A DNA stretch of 64,000 nucleotides from Verrucomicrobiota bacterium (lineage in GTDB: Bacteria > Verrucomicrobiota > Kiritimatiellia > SS1-B-03-39 > UBA6053): NCBI GenBank assembly GCA_020831625.1, contig JAFIGD010000007.1:62001-126000 (forward strand), written 5' to 3'. The position numbers and the translations under genes were made by a program. The notes below the pieces were generated by a model that saw only the letters and a list, made by a program, of their open reading frames with translations, had not been told where the DNA came from and searched no databases. Positions 17,275 to 25,670 of this stretch are shown piece after piece. Positions within the stretch are counted from its first letter, which is position 1, and every line of letters starts with the position of its first letter.

Positions 17275-17359
17275 GTCATTTCCTGGGGTTGGATTAATAT
17301 CAGTTGCTTACCTTTAACGGATTCGGGTGGTTTCGCAAGTCCTCATTAGATTTAGACTT

Positions 17360-17764
17360 TTACGTGATTATCTTAAAGGGTTTCAGATCCGAAATGATGG
17401 AGAGGTAAGCAAAATCACGGTCTCTTGCGAGGATGAGGGCGTCGTGTTGCAAACAGCAAGCCGCGAAAAGGCAGTGAATACTGCTGCGGATTTGAAAGCC
17501 TTTGTTTCGTGCGGTGCGATAAAGATCCGCCGCCAAGCGGTGGGTTTCACGCGTGGGAAAAACCTCCATAAAGGGGTGGAAGTGCTGCTCCACCAGATCC
17601 CGGTCCCTTTGGGATGCGATTCCCTGGAAAAGCTCCTGCAAAACCAGCCCCGAGTACAGAAGTGTGGTTCCTTCCTCCAGGGCCCGGGTCAATGCGCTGA
17701 CCTCCGGCCCCCCGCTTCCGGCAAAAAACTCAATCCACACACTGGTGTCGACAAAAACCGTCAT
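17360..17764 (-). CDS. vapC: VapC-type PIN-domain toxin with altered active site
   Basis: This 134-residue PIN-domain protein starts at the ATG at 17764, giving MTVFVDTSVW. PIN nucleases coordinate Mg2+ through three or four acidic residues. Asp6 and Glu44 (LQELFQG) are present, and so is the DRDF motif (115-118). At the third conserved position, where relatives read I-D-C-L-I-A-A, this protein has SSIHCLFAA with His97 (codon CAC). The ATG overlaps the antitoxin stop by four bases, the usual antitoxin-first arrangement. It would be expected to cleave RNA when unneutralised, but the D-to-H change may weaken or abolish activity. Confidence 0.88.
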   Translation of the reverse strand: MTVFVDTSVWIEFFAGSGGPEVSALTRALEEGTTLLYSGLVLQELFQGIASQRDRDLVEQHFHPFMEVFPTRETHRLAADLYRTARNKGFQIRSSIHCLFAACCLQHDALILARDRDFAYLSIISDLKPFKIIT

Positions 17765-17958
17765 GTGCGCAGTGACCGCATTTCGTCCAAATCCCCCCGC
17801 CACTGGATTTTCCCTCTCAGTGCCATAATTTTTTTTTGGTCGCCACGGCGAACAAGTTCGGAGAGAGCGTGATTGACGAGTTCTTTTTTGGTTTTCAGTC
17901 CCGTCAACTCTCTGGCGGCAAGCACCAGTTTTTCATCCAGATCCACATTTGTTTTCAT
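17761..17958 (-). CDS. vapB: VapB-type antitoxin
   Basis: This 65-residue protein starts with MKTNVDLDEKLV and continues TGLKTKKELVNHALSELVRR, the ribbon-helix-helix-like N-terminus of VapB (DUF2191-type) antitoxins. The C-terminal 20 residues would wrap the toxin. I start at the ATG at 17958, because the 22 codons upstream lie in the promoter. On the minus strand TTGACA (17988-17993) and TTTTAT (17965-17970) are spaced 17 bp, and the predicted transcript would begin almost at the ATG, so the mRNA may be nearly leaderless. Confidence 0.85.
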   Translation of the reverse strand: MKTNVDLDEKLVLAARELTGLKTKKELVNHALSELVRRGDQKKIMALRGKIQWRGDLDEMRSLRT

Positions 17959-18013
17959 AGACACATAAAACTCCAAATGAGGTGTCTTGTCAAGAATTTG
18001 TATCCCTGTTCCT

Positions 18014-18041
18014 TTGACATTCAAAGGGAGTTCGTTATAGG
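18014..18041 (+). promoter_or_regulatory. Promoter for the 139-residue gene and gpmI
   Basis: TTGACA (18014-18019) and TATAGG (18036-18041) are separated by 16 bp and lie 35 bp before the ATG at 18077. The vapBC promoter reads in the opposite direction, its -35 beginning only 21 bp away. Confidence 0.6.
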
Positions 18042-18076
18042 AGACCCTCTCTTTAACCTATCCAACGAAAGAAATT

Positions 18077-18496
18077 ATGTCTGATCCCACCAAAGCACTC
18101 GATGATATTCAATTGGACGGCCAGAATCTGTGGCGCGAGGAGGTTTACACCGACCGCGCGGTGGGGTCGATCCGGGTGTTGATCCCGGTCACCGAAGCGG
18201 GCGCGGATGATCCGATGCGGAAAACGGAATATTACGCGCAGACACAGGTGATGACCGGCGGCGGTCCGTTGCCGGTGGAGGGCCCGATTGAGGCGGAGAA
18301 TCTGTCGGAGGCGGTGGCCGGGTTCGGCGAGGCCACGAAGGCGGCGGTGGAGGAGATGATTGAGCGGGCCAAGGCGTATCAGCGCGAGGCGGCCAGTCAG
18401 ATTGTGACGCCGGGGCAGGCCATGGGCGGCGGCATGGGTGGATTGGGCGGCGCGCCGGGCGCGGGCGGCGGTCAAAATCCTTTTTCTCTTCGCTAA
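18077..18496 (+). CDS. Unknown cytoplasmic protein with Gly-rich tail
   Basis: This 139-residue protein belongs to no family I recognise. The first 100 residues look like a compact alpha/beta domain (TDRAVGSIRVLIPVT) ending in a helix (AVEEMIERAKAYQ). The last 30 residues are Gly/Ala-rich and probably disordered. There is no signal peptide and no membrane segment. It sits 35 bp before gpmI on the same strand behind a clear promoter, so the two are likely co-transcribed. Nothing in the sequence ties it to glycolysis otherwise. Confidence 0.75.
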   Translation: MSDPTKALDDIQLDGQNLWREEVYTDRAVGSIRVLIPVTEAGADDPMRKTEYYAQTQVMTGGGPLPVEGPIEAENLSEAVAGFGEATKAAVEEMIERAKAYQREAASQIVTPGQAMGGGMGGLGGAPGAGGGQNPFSLR

Positions 18497-18531
18497 TCTA
18501 ACCTTATAAAACTTCACTGAAAAATACAATC

Positions 18532-20187
18532 ATGTCCTTAAAGCTCTCTCCTCTTCCGAACGCCAAGAAACCCGCCGGCCCCGTGATCCTCGCCATTATG
18601 GACGGGGTTGGCATCGGCCCCGGTGACGAATCCGATGTGGTGGCGCAGGCGCATACCCCGCATCTGGACTGGCTGAAAGCCAATGTGCCCTACACGCAGC
18701 TGAAAGCACACGGTTCCGCGGTGGGCATGCCCGCCGAGGACGATATGGGCAACAGTGAGGTGGGTCACAACGCCATCGGCGCGGGGCGGGTGTTCGCGCA
18801 GGGCGCCAAGCTGGTGAACATCGCCGTTGAGGACGGATCGATGTATGAGGGGGAGACCTGGAAAGAATTTATGAACCAGGTGAAATCCAAGGGCACAAAG
18901 CTGCACTTCATGGGCCTGCTTTCGGACGGCAATGTGCACACGCATATCCGTCATTTGGAGTCGATGCTCAAGCAGGCGCAGAAAGAAGGGGTGAAAACGG
19001 CGCGGGTGCACGCGCTGCTGGACGGCCGCGATGTGGATCCGACGTCGGCGGACCAGTATGTGACCCGGATTGAATCGCTGATGTCGGACTTGAACGCGGA
19101 GGGTGTGGACTACGCTGTCGCGTCCGGCGGCGGGCGGCTGTACATCACCATGGACCGCTATGAGGCGGACTGGCCGATGGTGCAGCGGGGCTGGGATTGT
19201 CACGTCCACGGCAAGGGCCGGGCGTTTGATTCGGCCCTGGAGGCAATTTCGACCCTGCGCGAAGAGGATCCGGGCGTGATCGATCAGGATTTGCGCGAGT
19301 TTGTGATTCACCGGGACGGTCAGCCGATTGGCAAAATCGAAGACGGAGACGCGGTGATTTTGTTCAACTTCCGCGGCGACCGCGCCATGGAGATCAGCAA
19401 GTGTTTCGACGGCGGTCCGGATTTCGACAAGATTGACCGGGGGCAGGTTCCGGACGTGCTGTTCGCGGGAATGATGCAGTACGATGCGGATGTGAAAGTG
19501 CCGCGGAAGTTTCTGGTAAGTCCGCCGGTGATCGACAATCCGATGGGCGAGTATCTGGCCGCAACCGGTCTGCGTCAGTTGGCGATCAGTGAAACCCAGA
19601 AATACGGTCACGTGACCTATTTCTTCAATGGCAACCGGACGGGCAAATTTGATGAAAGCCTGGAGGAGTATGTCGAGATTCAGGGCGACAATGTGAGTTT
19701 CTCGGAGCGTCCGTGGATGAAATGCGCGGAAATCACGGATGTGGTGCTCGATTCGATGGCGAACAAAAAGCATGATTTCATCCGCATCAATTACCCCAAC
19801 GGCGACATGGTCGGTCATACGGGGGATATTCAGGCGGTGAAAATCTCAGTGGAGGCGACGGATCTGTGCGTCGGGCGTCTGATGAAAATGGCGCGCAAGA
19901 CCGGAGCGATTCTGGTGGTGAGCGCGGATCACGGCAATGCCGATGAGATGTATGAGCACACCAAAGACGGGGGGATCAAGCGGGACAAGGACGGCGTGGC
20001 GAAATCGAAGACCGCGCATACGCTCAATCCGGTGCCGGTGTTTCTGTATGATCCGGCGGGAACGGCGGAGATTGTGCTGGGGGACCGCAAGGACCTGGGC
20101 ATCAGCAGTTTGGCGGCGACCTGCATCCGTCTGCTGGGGTATCAGCCGCCGGCGGATTATGATCCGTCGATTTTCGCGGAGTCTTAA
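18532..20187 (+). CDS. gpmI: 2,3-bisphosphoglycerate-independent phosphoglycerate mutase
   Basis: This 551-residue enzyme of the alkaline-phosphatase superfamily interconverts 3- and 2-phosphoglycerate in glycolysis using two metal ions and a phosphoserine intermediate. Asp24 (IMDGVGIG) and the nucleophile Ser75 (MGNSEVGHN) are present, as are LLDGRDVDPTSA, NFRGDRAMEIS and the C-terminal metal motif SADHGNADEM. It is about 35 residues longer than typical bacterial GpmI (about 510-515), with a longer N-terminus and small internal insertions, in the style of trypanosomatid/plant forms. Confidence 0.95.
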   Translation: MSLKLSPLPNAKKPAGPVILAIMDGVGIGPGDESDVVAQAHTPHLDWLKANVPYTQLKAHGSAVGMPAEDDMGNSEVGHNAIGAGRVFAQGAKLVNIAVEDGSMYEGETWKEFMNQVKSKGTKLHFMGLLSDGNVHTHIRHLESMLKQAQKEGVKTARVHALLDGRDVDPTSADQYVTRIESLMSDLNAEGVDYAVASGGGRLYITMDRYEADWPMVQRGWDCHVHGKGRAFDSALEAISTLREEDPGVIDQDLREFVIHRDGQPIGKIEDGDAVILFNFRGDRAMEISKCFDGGPDFDKIDRGQVPDVLFAGMMQYDADVKVPRKFLVSPPVIDNPMGEYLAATGLRQLAISETQKYGHVTYFFNGNRTGKFDESLEEYVEIQGDNVSFSERPWMKCAEITDVVLDSMANKKHDFIRINYPNGDMVGHTGDIQAVKISVEATDLCVGRLMKMARKTGAILVVSADHGNADEMYEHTKDGGIKRDKDGVAKSKTAHTLNPVPVFLYDPAGTAEIVLGDRKDLGISSLAATCIRLLGYQPPADYDPSIFAES

Positions 20188-20209
20188 CCCGTCCTGAAAA
20201 AGAGGAAGG

Positions 20210-20243
20210 GATTACGATTAAGATTACGATTAAGATTAAGATG
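20210..20243 (+). repeat. Hexamer tandem repeat GATTAC/GATTAA
   Basis: Five and two-thirds units (GATTAC, GATTAA, GATTAC, GATTAA, GATTAA, GATG) lie 22 bp after the gpmI stop. The repeat is AT-rich against a GC-rich background and noncoding. No hairpin or function is apparent. Confidence 0.85.
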
Positions 20244-20296
20244 AATATTTGATGCGTGATCCTGATTTTCTCCTTGGTTTTTCTGATGTGAACCGA

Positions 20297-20337
20297 TTGA
20301 CTTTTAAAGCGTTTCTTGTATAGACTACAAAGTCTAT
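20297..20337 (+). promoter_or_regulatory. cysJI promoter with overlapping palindromic operator
   Basis: TTGACT (20297-20302) and TATAGA (20319-20324) are spaced 16 bp. A perfect inverted repeat, ATAGACT (20320-20326), ACAA, AGTCTAT (20331-20337), begins inside the -10 and covers the transcription start. That is the classic position of a repressor site. The regulator is unknown. Rrf2-type (CymR/IscR-like) regulators commonly control sulfur genes from such sites. The cysJ ATG is 24 bp further on. Confidence 0.6.
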
Positions 20338-20361
20338 CAACTTAATAGGGATTAAACCTGA

Positions 20362-22185
20362 ATGCATATACCACCTATCCAGCCCGGCTCCGGCCCGTTA
20401 TTGCCTGAGCAGATCCAGCGTTTGAATGACGTGTTGCCGACGTTGAGCCCCGAGCAGGGCTCCTGGCTGTGCGGATATGTGGCGGCGTTGAATCAGCTCG
20501 CGAATGCGGGTCAGTTTCCGCAACCGACCGCGTCCGCGGCGTCCGCGGCGGCGGTTTCGGTGAGTGATTCGACTCCGGTGACGGTGATGTACGGTTCGCA
20601 GACGGGGAACAGCGAGGGAGTGGCCGGGAAGCTGGCGGCGGCTTTGAAAGAGGTCGGGGTTCCGGCTGAACTGAAGGATATGGGGAGTTACAAGACCCAG
20701 CAGTTGAAGCAGGAGAAGACGCTTTGTGTGGTGGTGAGCACGCACGGAGAGGGCGATCCGCCGGACACGGCGATGGATTTTCACGCGTTTTTGTACGGGA
20801 AACGGGCTCCGAAACTGGAAGGGGTCGGTTTCGCGGTGCTGGCGCTGGGAGACACGAGTTACGAGCATTTCTGCAAGACCGGCCGGGATTTTGATGAGCG
20901 TTTGGGGGAACTGGGCGGGACGCGGTTGCTGGACCGGGTGGACTGCGATGTCGATTATGAAGATCAGGCGGACGCATGGATCGCGGCGCTGGTGAAAAAG
21001 ATTTCGGCGGAGCGGGATTCGGTTCCGGCCCCGGCGGCGGCGGTTTCGGGCGCGGCGGCTTCGGCCGCCGGCGTGTATGACAAGAAGAATCCGTTTCCGG
21101 CGGTGTTGCTGGAGCGGATTAATTTGAACGGCAAGGGTTCCGCGAAAGAGACGCTGCACATGGAGCTGCTGCTGGAGGGGAGCGGGCTGGTGTATGAGCC
21201 CGGTGACGCGCTGGGGGTGGTGCCGGCCAATGACGCGGTGATTGTGGAGGAGATGATCGGGTTGCTGGGGGCGGATCCGTCGGCGGAGGTTGTCGGACCG
21301 AAAGGCCGCGAATTTTTGGTGGACGCGATGATGAACACCTTCGAAATCACCACGATCACCCGGCCGTTCCTGCGGGGATACGCGGAGTTGGCGGGGAGCA
21401 AGAAACTGAACGCGCTGCTGGCGGATCCGGAGAAACTGAACGCCTGGCTGTACGGTCGGGAAATTGTGGACGTCCTGCAGACCTGGCCTGTGAAGGGGCT
21501 GGCGATCGCGGATTTCCTGGAGCTGCTGCGCAAACTGCCGCCGCGCCTGTATTCAATTGCGTCGAGCCTGAACGCGCATCCGGATGAGGTGCATTTGTGT
21601 GTGGGCGTCACCCGCTACGAGGCCCACGGGCGGAAGCGCAAGGGGGTGTGTTCGACCTTTTTGGCGGACCGCGTGGAGGAGGACGGAACGCTGCCGGTGT
21701 ATGTGGACCGGAATAAGAACTTTAAGCTGCCCGCGGGTGTGGACACGCCGGTGATCATGGTGGGTCCGGGCACTGGCATCGCGCCGTTCCGGGCCTTTGT
21801 GGAGGAGCGCGAGGTTCACGGCGGCGGTAAAAACTGGCTGTTCTTCGGAGATCAGCATTTCACGACTGACTTTTTGTATCAGACCGAATGGCAGCAGTGG
21901 CTGAAAGAGGGCGTGCTGACACGGATGGATGTGGCCTTCAGCCGGGATCAGGCGCAGAAGCTTTATGTGCAGCACCGGATGCTGGAGAAGGCGGCGGATC
22001 TGTGGGCCTGGCTTCAGGACGGCGCGCATTTTTATGTGTGCGGGGATGAGAGCCGGATGGCGCATGATGTGCATCAGGCTTTGATCGATATTGCCCGCAC
22101 GCAGGGCGGACTGTCCGCCGAGGACGCGGACGCCTATGTGAAACAACTTCAGAAGGACCGTCGCTACCAGCGCGATGTGTATTAA
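20362..22185 (+). CDS. cysJ: CysJ, NADPH-sulfite reductase flavoprotein
   Basis: This 607-residue diflavin reductase passes electrons from NADPH through FAD and FMN to the sulfite reductase hemoprotein. The N-terminal leader ([21 protein letters not shown]) is typical of CysJ. The flavodoxin domain starts at about 72 with the FMN loop [10 protein letters not shown]. The FAD domain has RLYSIASS, and the NADPH domain has [12 protein letters not shown] and the C-terminal aromatic YQRDVY. It pairs with cysI 11 bp downstream. Other assimilatory genes (cysH, cysD, cysN) are not in the window. Confidence 0.95.
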   Translation: MHIPPIQPGSGPLLPEQIQRLNDVLPTLSPEQGSWLCGYVAALNQLANAGQFPQPTASAASAAAVSVSDSTPVTVMYGSQTGNSEGVAGKLAAALKEVGVPAELKDMGSYKTQQLKQEKTLCVVVSTHGEGDPPDTAMDFHAFLYGKRAPKLEGVGFAVLALGDTSYEHFCKTGRDFDERLGELGGTRLLDRVDCDVDYEDQADAWIAALVKKISAERDSVPAPAAAVSGAAASAAGVYDKKNPFPAVLLERINLNGKGSAKETLHMELLLEGSGLVYEPGDALGVVPANDAVIVEEMIGLLGADPSAEVVGPKGREFLVDAMMNTFEITTITRPFLRGYAELAGSKKLNALLADPEKLNAWLYGREIVDVLQTWPVKGLAIADFLELLRKLPPRLYSIASSLNAHPDEVHLCVGVTRYEAHGRKRKGVCSTFLADRVEEDGTLPVYVDRNKNFKLPAGVDTPVIMVGPGTGIAPFRAFVEEREVHGGGKNWLFFGDQHFTTDFLYQTEWQQWLKEGVLTRMDVAFSRDQAQKLYVQHRMLEKAADLWAWLQDGAHFYVCGDESRMAHDVHQALIDIARTQGGLSAEDADAYVKQLQKDRRYQRDVY

Positions 22186-22196
22186 AGGAAACTGCC

Positions 22197-23945
22197 ATGC
22201 CAAAACCCGTATTAGACATTTCCAAGCCCGTTCCGGAAGATCATGTGCACGTGGAGCACATCAAAGAAGCCAGCCGCTTTTTGCGGGGGACCATCGAGGA
22301 GGGCTTGAACGATCCGCTCACCGGCGCGGTGTCCGACGACGACACCCAGCTGACCAAATTTCACGGCACCTACATGCAGGATGACCGCGAACTGCGCAAC
22401 GAGCGGCGGAAGTCGAAGCTGGAGCCGCTGTATTCCTTTATGATCCGGGTGCGGGTGCCCGGAGGCATCTGCACGGCGAAGCAGTATTTGGAAATGGACC
22501 GGATCGCGAACACGCTGGCAAACGGGACGATCAAACTCACGACTCGTCAGGCGTTTCAGTTTCACGGGGTGTTGAAGCCGAATCTTCGGCAGACGATGCG
22601 GGAGATTATTGAATCGTCGCTGGATTCGATCGCGGCCTGCGGGGATGTGAACCGGAACGTGATGTGCAATCCGAATCCGTATCAGAGCAAGGTTCACGAG
22701 GAGGTGTACGGGATCAGTTGCGCGATCAGCGAGCATTTGACCCCGAACACGACGGCGTATTACGAAATCTGGATGAACGGGGAGAAGACCGAGGCGACGC
22801 CGAAAGTGAAAGAGGATGTCGAGCCGCTGTACACGCACCGGTATCTACCGCGCAAATTCAAGATCGCGGTGGCGATTCCGCCGTACAACGATGTGGACAT
22901 TCACGCGAACGACATCGGTCTGATTGCGATTGAGAAGAACGGGAAGCTGGCCGGATTCAATGTGGCGGTGGGCGGCGGCATGGGGATGTCGCACGGCGAG
23001 CCGGAGACGTATCCGCGGCTGGCGTCGGTGATCGGGTATGTGGACGCGAAAAACGCGGTGGATATGTGTGAGAAGATCATGACGGTTCAGCGGGATTACG
23101 GCTGCCGCACGAACCGGAAGCACGCCCGGTTCAAATATACGATTGATGATTACGGTCTGGAGTGGTTCACGGAGGAATTGGAAAAACGCTGCGGCTACAA
23201 GCTCAAGAAAACCGTTCCCTACACCTTTGAGCGGAACGGCGACACCTACGGCTGGCTCAAGGGAACCAACGGCAAGTGGTTTTTGACGCTGTTCATCGAA
23301 GGTGGGCGCATCAAGGACGTCAAGGGACATCCGATGATGACGGCGTTGCGGGAAGTGGCGGAGAACTGCGGAAACGCGGATTTCCGGCTGACCGGGAATC
23401 AGAATTTGATGATCGGGAACGTGACCGCCGCCAAGAAAAAGGTGGTTGAGGATATTCTCAAGGCCCACAAGGTGGGGGAATACGCAGGGCTGAGCGGACT
23501 GCGGCGGAATTCGATCGCCTGTGTGGCGCTGCCGACCTGCGGGCTGGCGATGGCGGAGGCGGAGCGGTATCTGCCGACGATGATCACGAAGATTGAGGCG
23601 CTCGCGGAAGAGGTCGGTCTGCGCGATGACGAGATTGTGATCCGCATGACCGGCTGTCCCAACGGCTGCGGGCGTCCCTACCTGGGCGAGATCGGGTTTG
23701 TGGGCAAAGGCCCCGGGAAATACAATCTCTACCTGGGCGCGGGTTTCGCCGGGGAGCGGTTGAACAAGCTGTATCGGGAAAACATCGGCGAGGAACAGAT
23801 TCTGGCCGAATTGAAACCCATACTCGAGCGCTACGCCAAAGAGCGCAAGGACGGGGAGCGCTTCGGCGATTTCACGATCCGCGCCGGATATGTCCAGGCG
23901 ACGAACGAAGGTAAAGACTTCCACGAGAACGTGACGCACAGTTAA
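22197..23945 (+). CDS. cysI: CysI, sulfite reductase hemoprotein
   Basis: This 582-residue enzyme makes the six-electron reduction of sulfite to sulfide with a siroheme-[4Fe-4S] centre. The cluster ligands are visible as C-x5-C (Cys442, Cys448 in [14 protein letters not shown]) and C-x3-C (Cys487, Cys491 in [10 protein letters not shown]). The two ferredoxin-like nitrite/sulfite reductase half-domains contain [11 protein letters not shown] and RLTGNQNLM. Together with cysJ this makes a complete assimilatory sulfite reductase. The ATG at 22197 follows an AAGGAAA ribosome binding site. Confidence 0.96.
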   Translation: MPKPVLDISKPVPEDHVHVEHIKEASRFLRGTIEEGLNDPLTGAVSDDDTQLTKFHGTYMQDDRELRNERRKSKLEPLYSFMIRVRVPGGICTAKQYLEMDRIANTLANGTIKLTTRQAFQFHGVLKPNLRQTMREIIESSLDSIAACGDVNRNVMCNPNPYQSKVHEEVYGISCAISEHLTPNTTAYYEIWMNGEKTEATPKVKEDVEPLYTHRYLPRKFKIAVAIPPYNDVDIHANDIGLIAIEKNGKLAGFNVAVGGGMGMSHGEPETYPRLASVIGYVDAKNAVDMCEKIMTVQRDYGCRTNRKHARFKYTIDDYGLEWFTEELEKRCGYKLKKTVPYTFERNGDTYGWLKGTNGKWFLTLFIEGGRIKDVKGHPMMTALREVAENCGNADFRLTGNQNLMIGNVTAAKKKVVEDILKAHKVGEYAGLSGLRRNSIACVALPTCGLAMAEAERYLPTMITKIEALAEEVGLRDDEIVIRMTGCPNGCGRPYLGEIGFVGKGPGKYNLYLGAGFAGERLNKLYRENIGEEQILAELKPILERYAKERKDGERFGDFTIRAGYVQATNEGKDFHENVTHS

Positions 23946-23953
23946 TTCGGACG

Positions 23954-24002
23954 TTTCCGAACTTCGGAAAATGCGGATTGATGTTTTCCGAGATTCGGAA
24001 AA
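23954..24002. repeat. Double-palindrome (REP-like) element, intergenic copy
   Basis: Two hairpin-forming palindromes fill the 69-bp gap between convergent cysI and the GT39 gene: TTTCCGAA-C-TTCGGAAA (23954-23970) and TTTTCCGA-GAT-TCGGAAAA (23984-24002). Their centres are 31 bp apart. The same pair with the same centre spacing is found inside the large gene at 60786-60833. Here it could also act as a bidirectional transcription terminator. Confidence 0.8.
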
Positions 24003-24014
24003 GCGGTGTTGCGT

Positions 24015-25670
24015 CTATTCAGATCGGTCGGGATGTGTGCGGACGAAGACGATCTCTGATTTGAGCGGGGTGAGGTCGCGGGCGCGGAGGGCGGCGCGCC
24101 AGGTTTCGCGGGTGGCTTCGGGGTCGGTGAAGCGGATCCAGGTGCGGCGGCTGAAGAAGACGGGGTAGCGGCCAACCTCCTCGTAGGGGATGCCGGCGGT
24201 GCGGAGGGCGTGGTGCAGGGTGTCGACACGGCCGGGGACCTGAAACTGGTCGTGGGTGGTGAAGATGAAGCCGTCGAAGCCATCGCGGTTGAGGCGGTCC
24301 TCGAAGGGAAACTCGACGCTGCGCCCGAGGCGCATGGAGAGCATGGCGGGCTGCGAGTATTTGCTGTAAATGCCGACGCGGTTGGCCTTGAGTTCGTCCC
24401 AGGGGAGGTCGTCGGGCAGGGCGTTGACCCCGAGGCGGGGATAGAGGATGCCGAGGATGAAGGTGAAGACCCAGACAGCGGCGATGAGCGGGCGTTGGGG
24501 ATGGGTTTCAGTGCAGGCGGTCCAGAGCAGCCAGACGGTCATCCCAACGGTGGCCATGGAGCTGAAATAGGTGAGGTTGAACCACATGCCGAAGAGTGAG
24601 AAGACCAGGGCGACAATCGCGAGCAGCACGGCGGCGAGGATCAGGTGAATGCGGCGGGCTTTGACGGTGATGCGTTCGAGGGTGACGATAATGAGCACCG
24701 AGGCGCAGGGCAGAATGGGGATCATATAGCGTTCGAAGGAACGCATAAAGAAAAAGGGAAGCACGCTCAAAAAGAGCCAGCCGGCAAGCCATTGAACGCG
24801 GCGGTCGTTGAGGGGATGGTTCTTTTTCCAGGCGAGGACGAGGCCGGTGAGGGTCACAAAACTCCAGGGGAAGGTGAGCAGGAGCACCGCGCCGAGGGCG
24901 TTGAACGGGGATTTGATGCTGACGCGGTTGAGGCGCTGGCCGACGATTTCGTTGTTGAGGTTTTCGATGAAGTCGTAGTGCAGGAACCGCATTGAGAGCG
25001 GCCAGGGAAGGGCGAGAATCAGAAAGGTTCCGAACAGGAGGGCTCCGGGGAGGATCAGGGCGCGGGCGGAGGGCCGTTTGGGGAGCAGAATGAGGCCCAT
25101 GACCAGGGCGGGAAGGAGAAAGAGCAGCGATTGCGGACCTTTGGCGAGGGTGGCGGCGGCGAGGGAGGCACCGGCTCCGATCCAGGCGTTCCGGTTTTTG
25201 TCCTGCCAGGCGACGAGGCACAGATAAACGGACCCGGTGGTGAAGAGACCGAGGGGCATGTCGAGCATGGCGCGGCGGCCTTCGACGGCGACCCCGGCGG
25301 TGGCGAGAAGCACAATGCCGGCGAGAAAGCCGCTGCCCTTGAAGAGGCGGCGGTAGAGCAGGGTGGCAAGGGTGGCCATGCCGGCGCCGCTGAGCACGCC
25401 CACCAGGCGGGCGGCCCAGAGTTCGACCCCGACGAGGTGAAACATGCCGGCAATGAACCAGTAGATCAGGGGCGGTTTCTGAAGGCGGACCTCGTCGTTG
25501 AGCCAGAGGGTCCAATAGGAGCCCCGCTCCATCATTTCGAGGGGGGTGCGGAGGGTGACCCAGAACTCATCTTTGCCGGTGACGCCGCTTTCCCATCCGG
25601 TGCCGAGAAAGAGGGCGATAAAGCCGAAAATGAAAATCAGCCTGGGAACCGTGAGCCGGGGGAGGGTCAT
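24015..25670 (-). CDS. GT39/ArnT-like polyprenyl-phosphate sugar transferase
   Basis: This 551-residue integral membrane protein has about 10-12 hydrophobic segments. The first external loop carries the acidic motif GKDEFWVTLRTPLEMMERGSYW, in the place where PMT/ArnT-family (GT39/GT83) glycosyltransferases keep the catalytic Asp/Glu that handles a polyprenyl-phosphate sugar donor. RLQKPPLIYWFIA in the second loop region also fits ArnT-type proteins. The C-terminal 130 residues form a soluble periplasmic domain. The acceptor (lipid A, protein or other glycan) cannot be told. Its ATG overlaps the stop of the M48 protease gene by four bases. Confidence 0.85.
   Translation of the reverse strand: MTLPRLTVPRLIFIFGFIALFLGTGWESGVTGKDEFWVTLRTPLEMMERGSYWTLWLNDEVRLQKPPLIYWFIAGMFHLVGVELWAARLVGVLSGAGMATLATLLYRRLFKGSGFLAGIVLLATAGVAVEGRRAMLDMPLGLFTTGSVYLCLVAWQDKNRNAWIGAGASLAAATLAKGPQSLLFLLPALVMGLILLPKRPSARALILPGALLFGTFLILALPWPLSMRFLHYDFIENLNNEIVGQRLNRVSIKSPFNALGAVLLLTFPWSFVTLTGLVLAWKKNHPLNDRRVQWLAGWLFLSVLPFFFMRSFERYMIPILPCASVLIIVTLERITVKARRIHLILAAVLLAIVALVFSLFGMWFNLTYFSSMATVGMTVWLLWTACTETHPQRPLIAAVWVFTFILGILYPRLGVNALPDDLPWDELKANRVGIYSKYSQPAMLSMRLGRSVEFPFEDRLNRDGFDGFIFTTHDQFQVPGRVDTLHHALRTAGIPYEEVGRYPVFFSRRTWIRFTDPEATRETWRAALRARDLTPLKSEIVFVRTHPDRSE

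Noticed and set aside
20210-20243. GATTAC array considered as a CRISPR or iteron origin
   Set aside because: Six-base units with no spacers, no cas genes, no dnaA or rep gene nearby.
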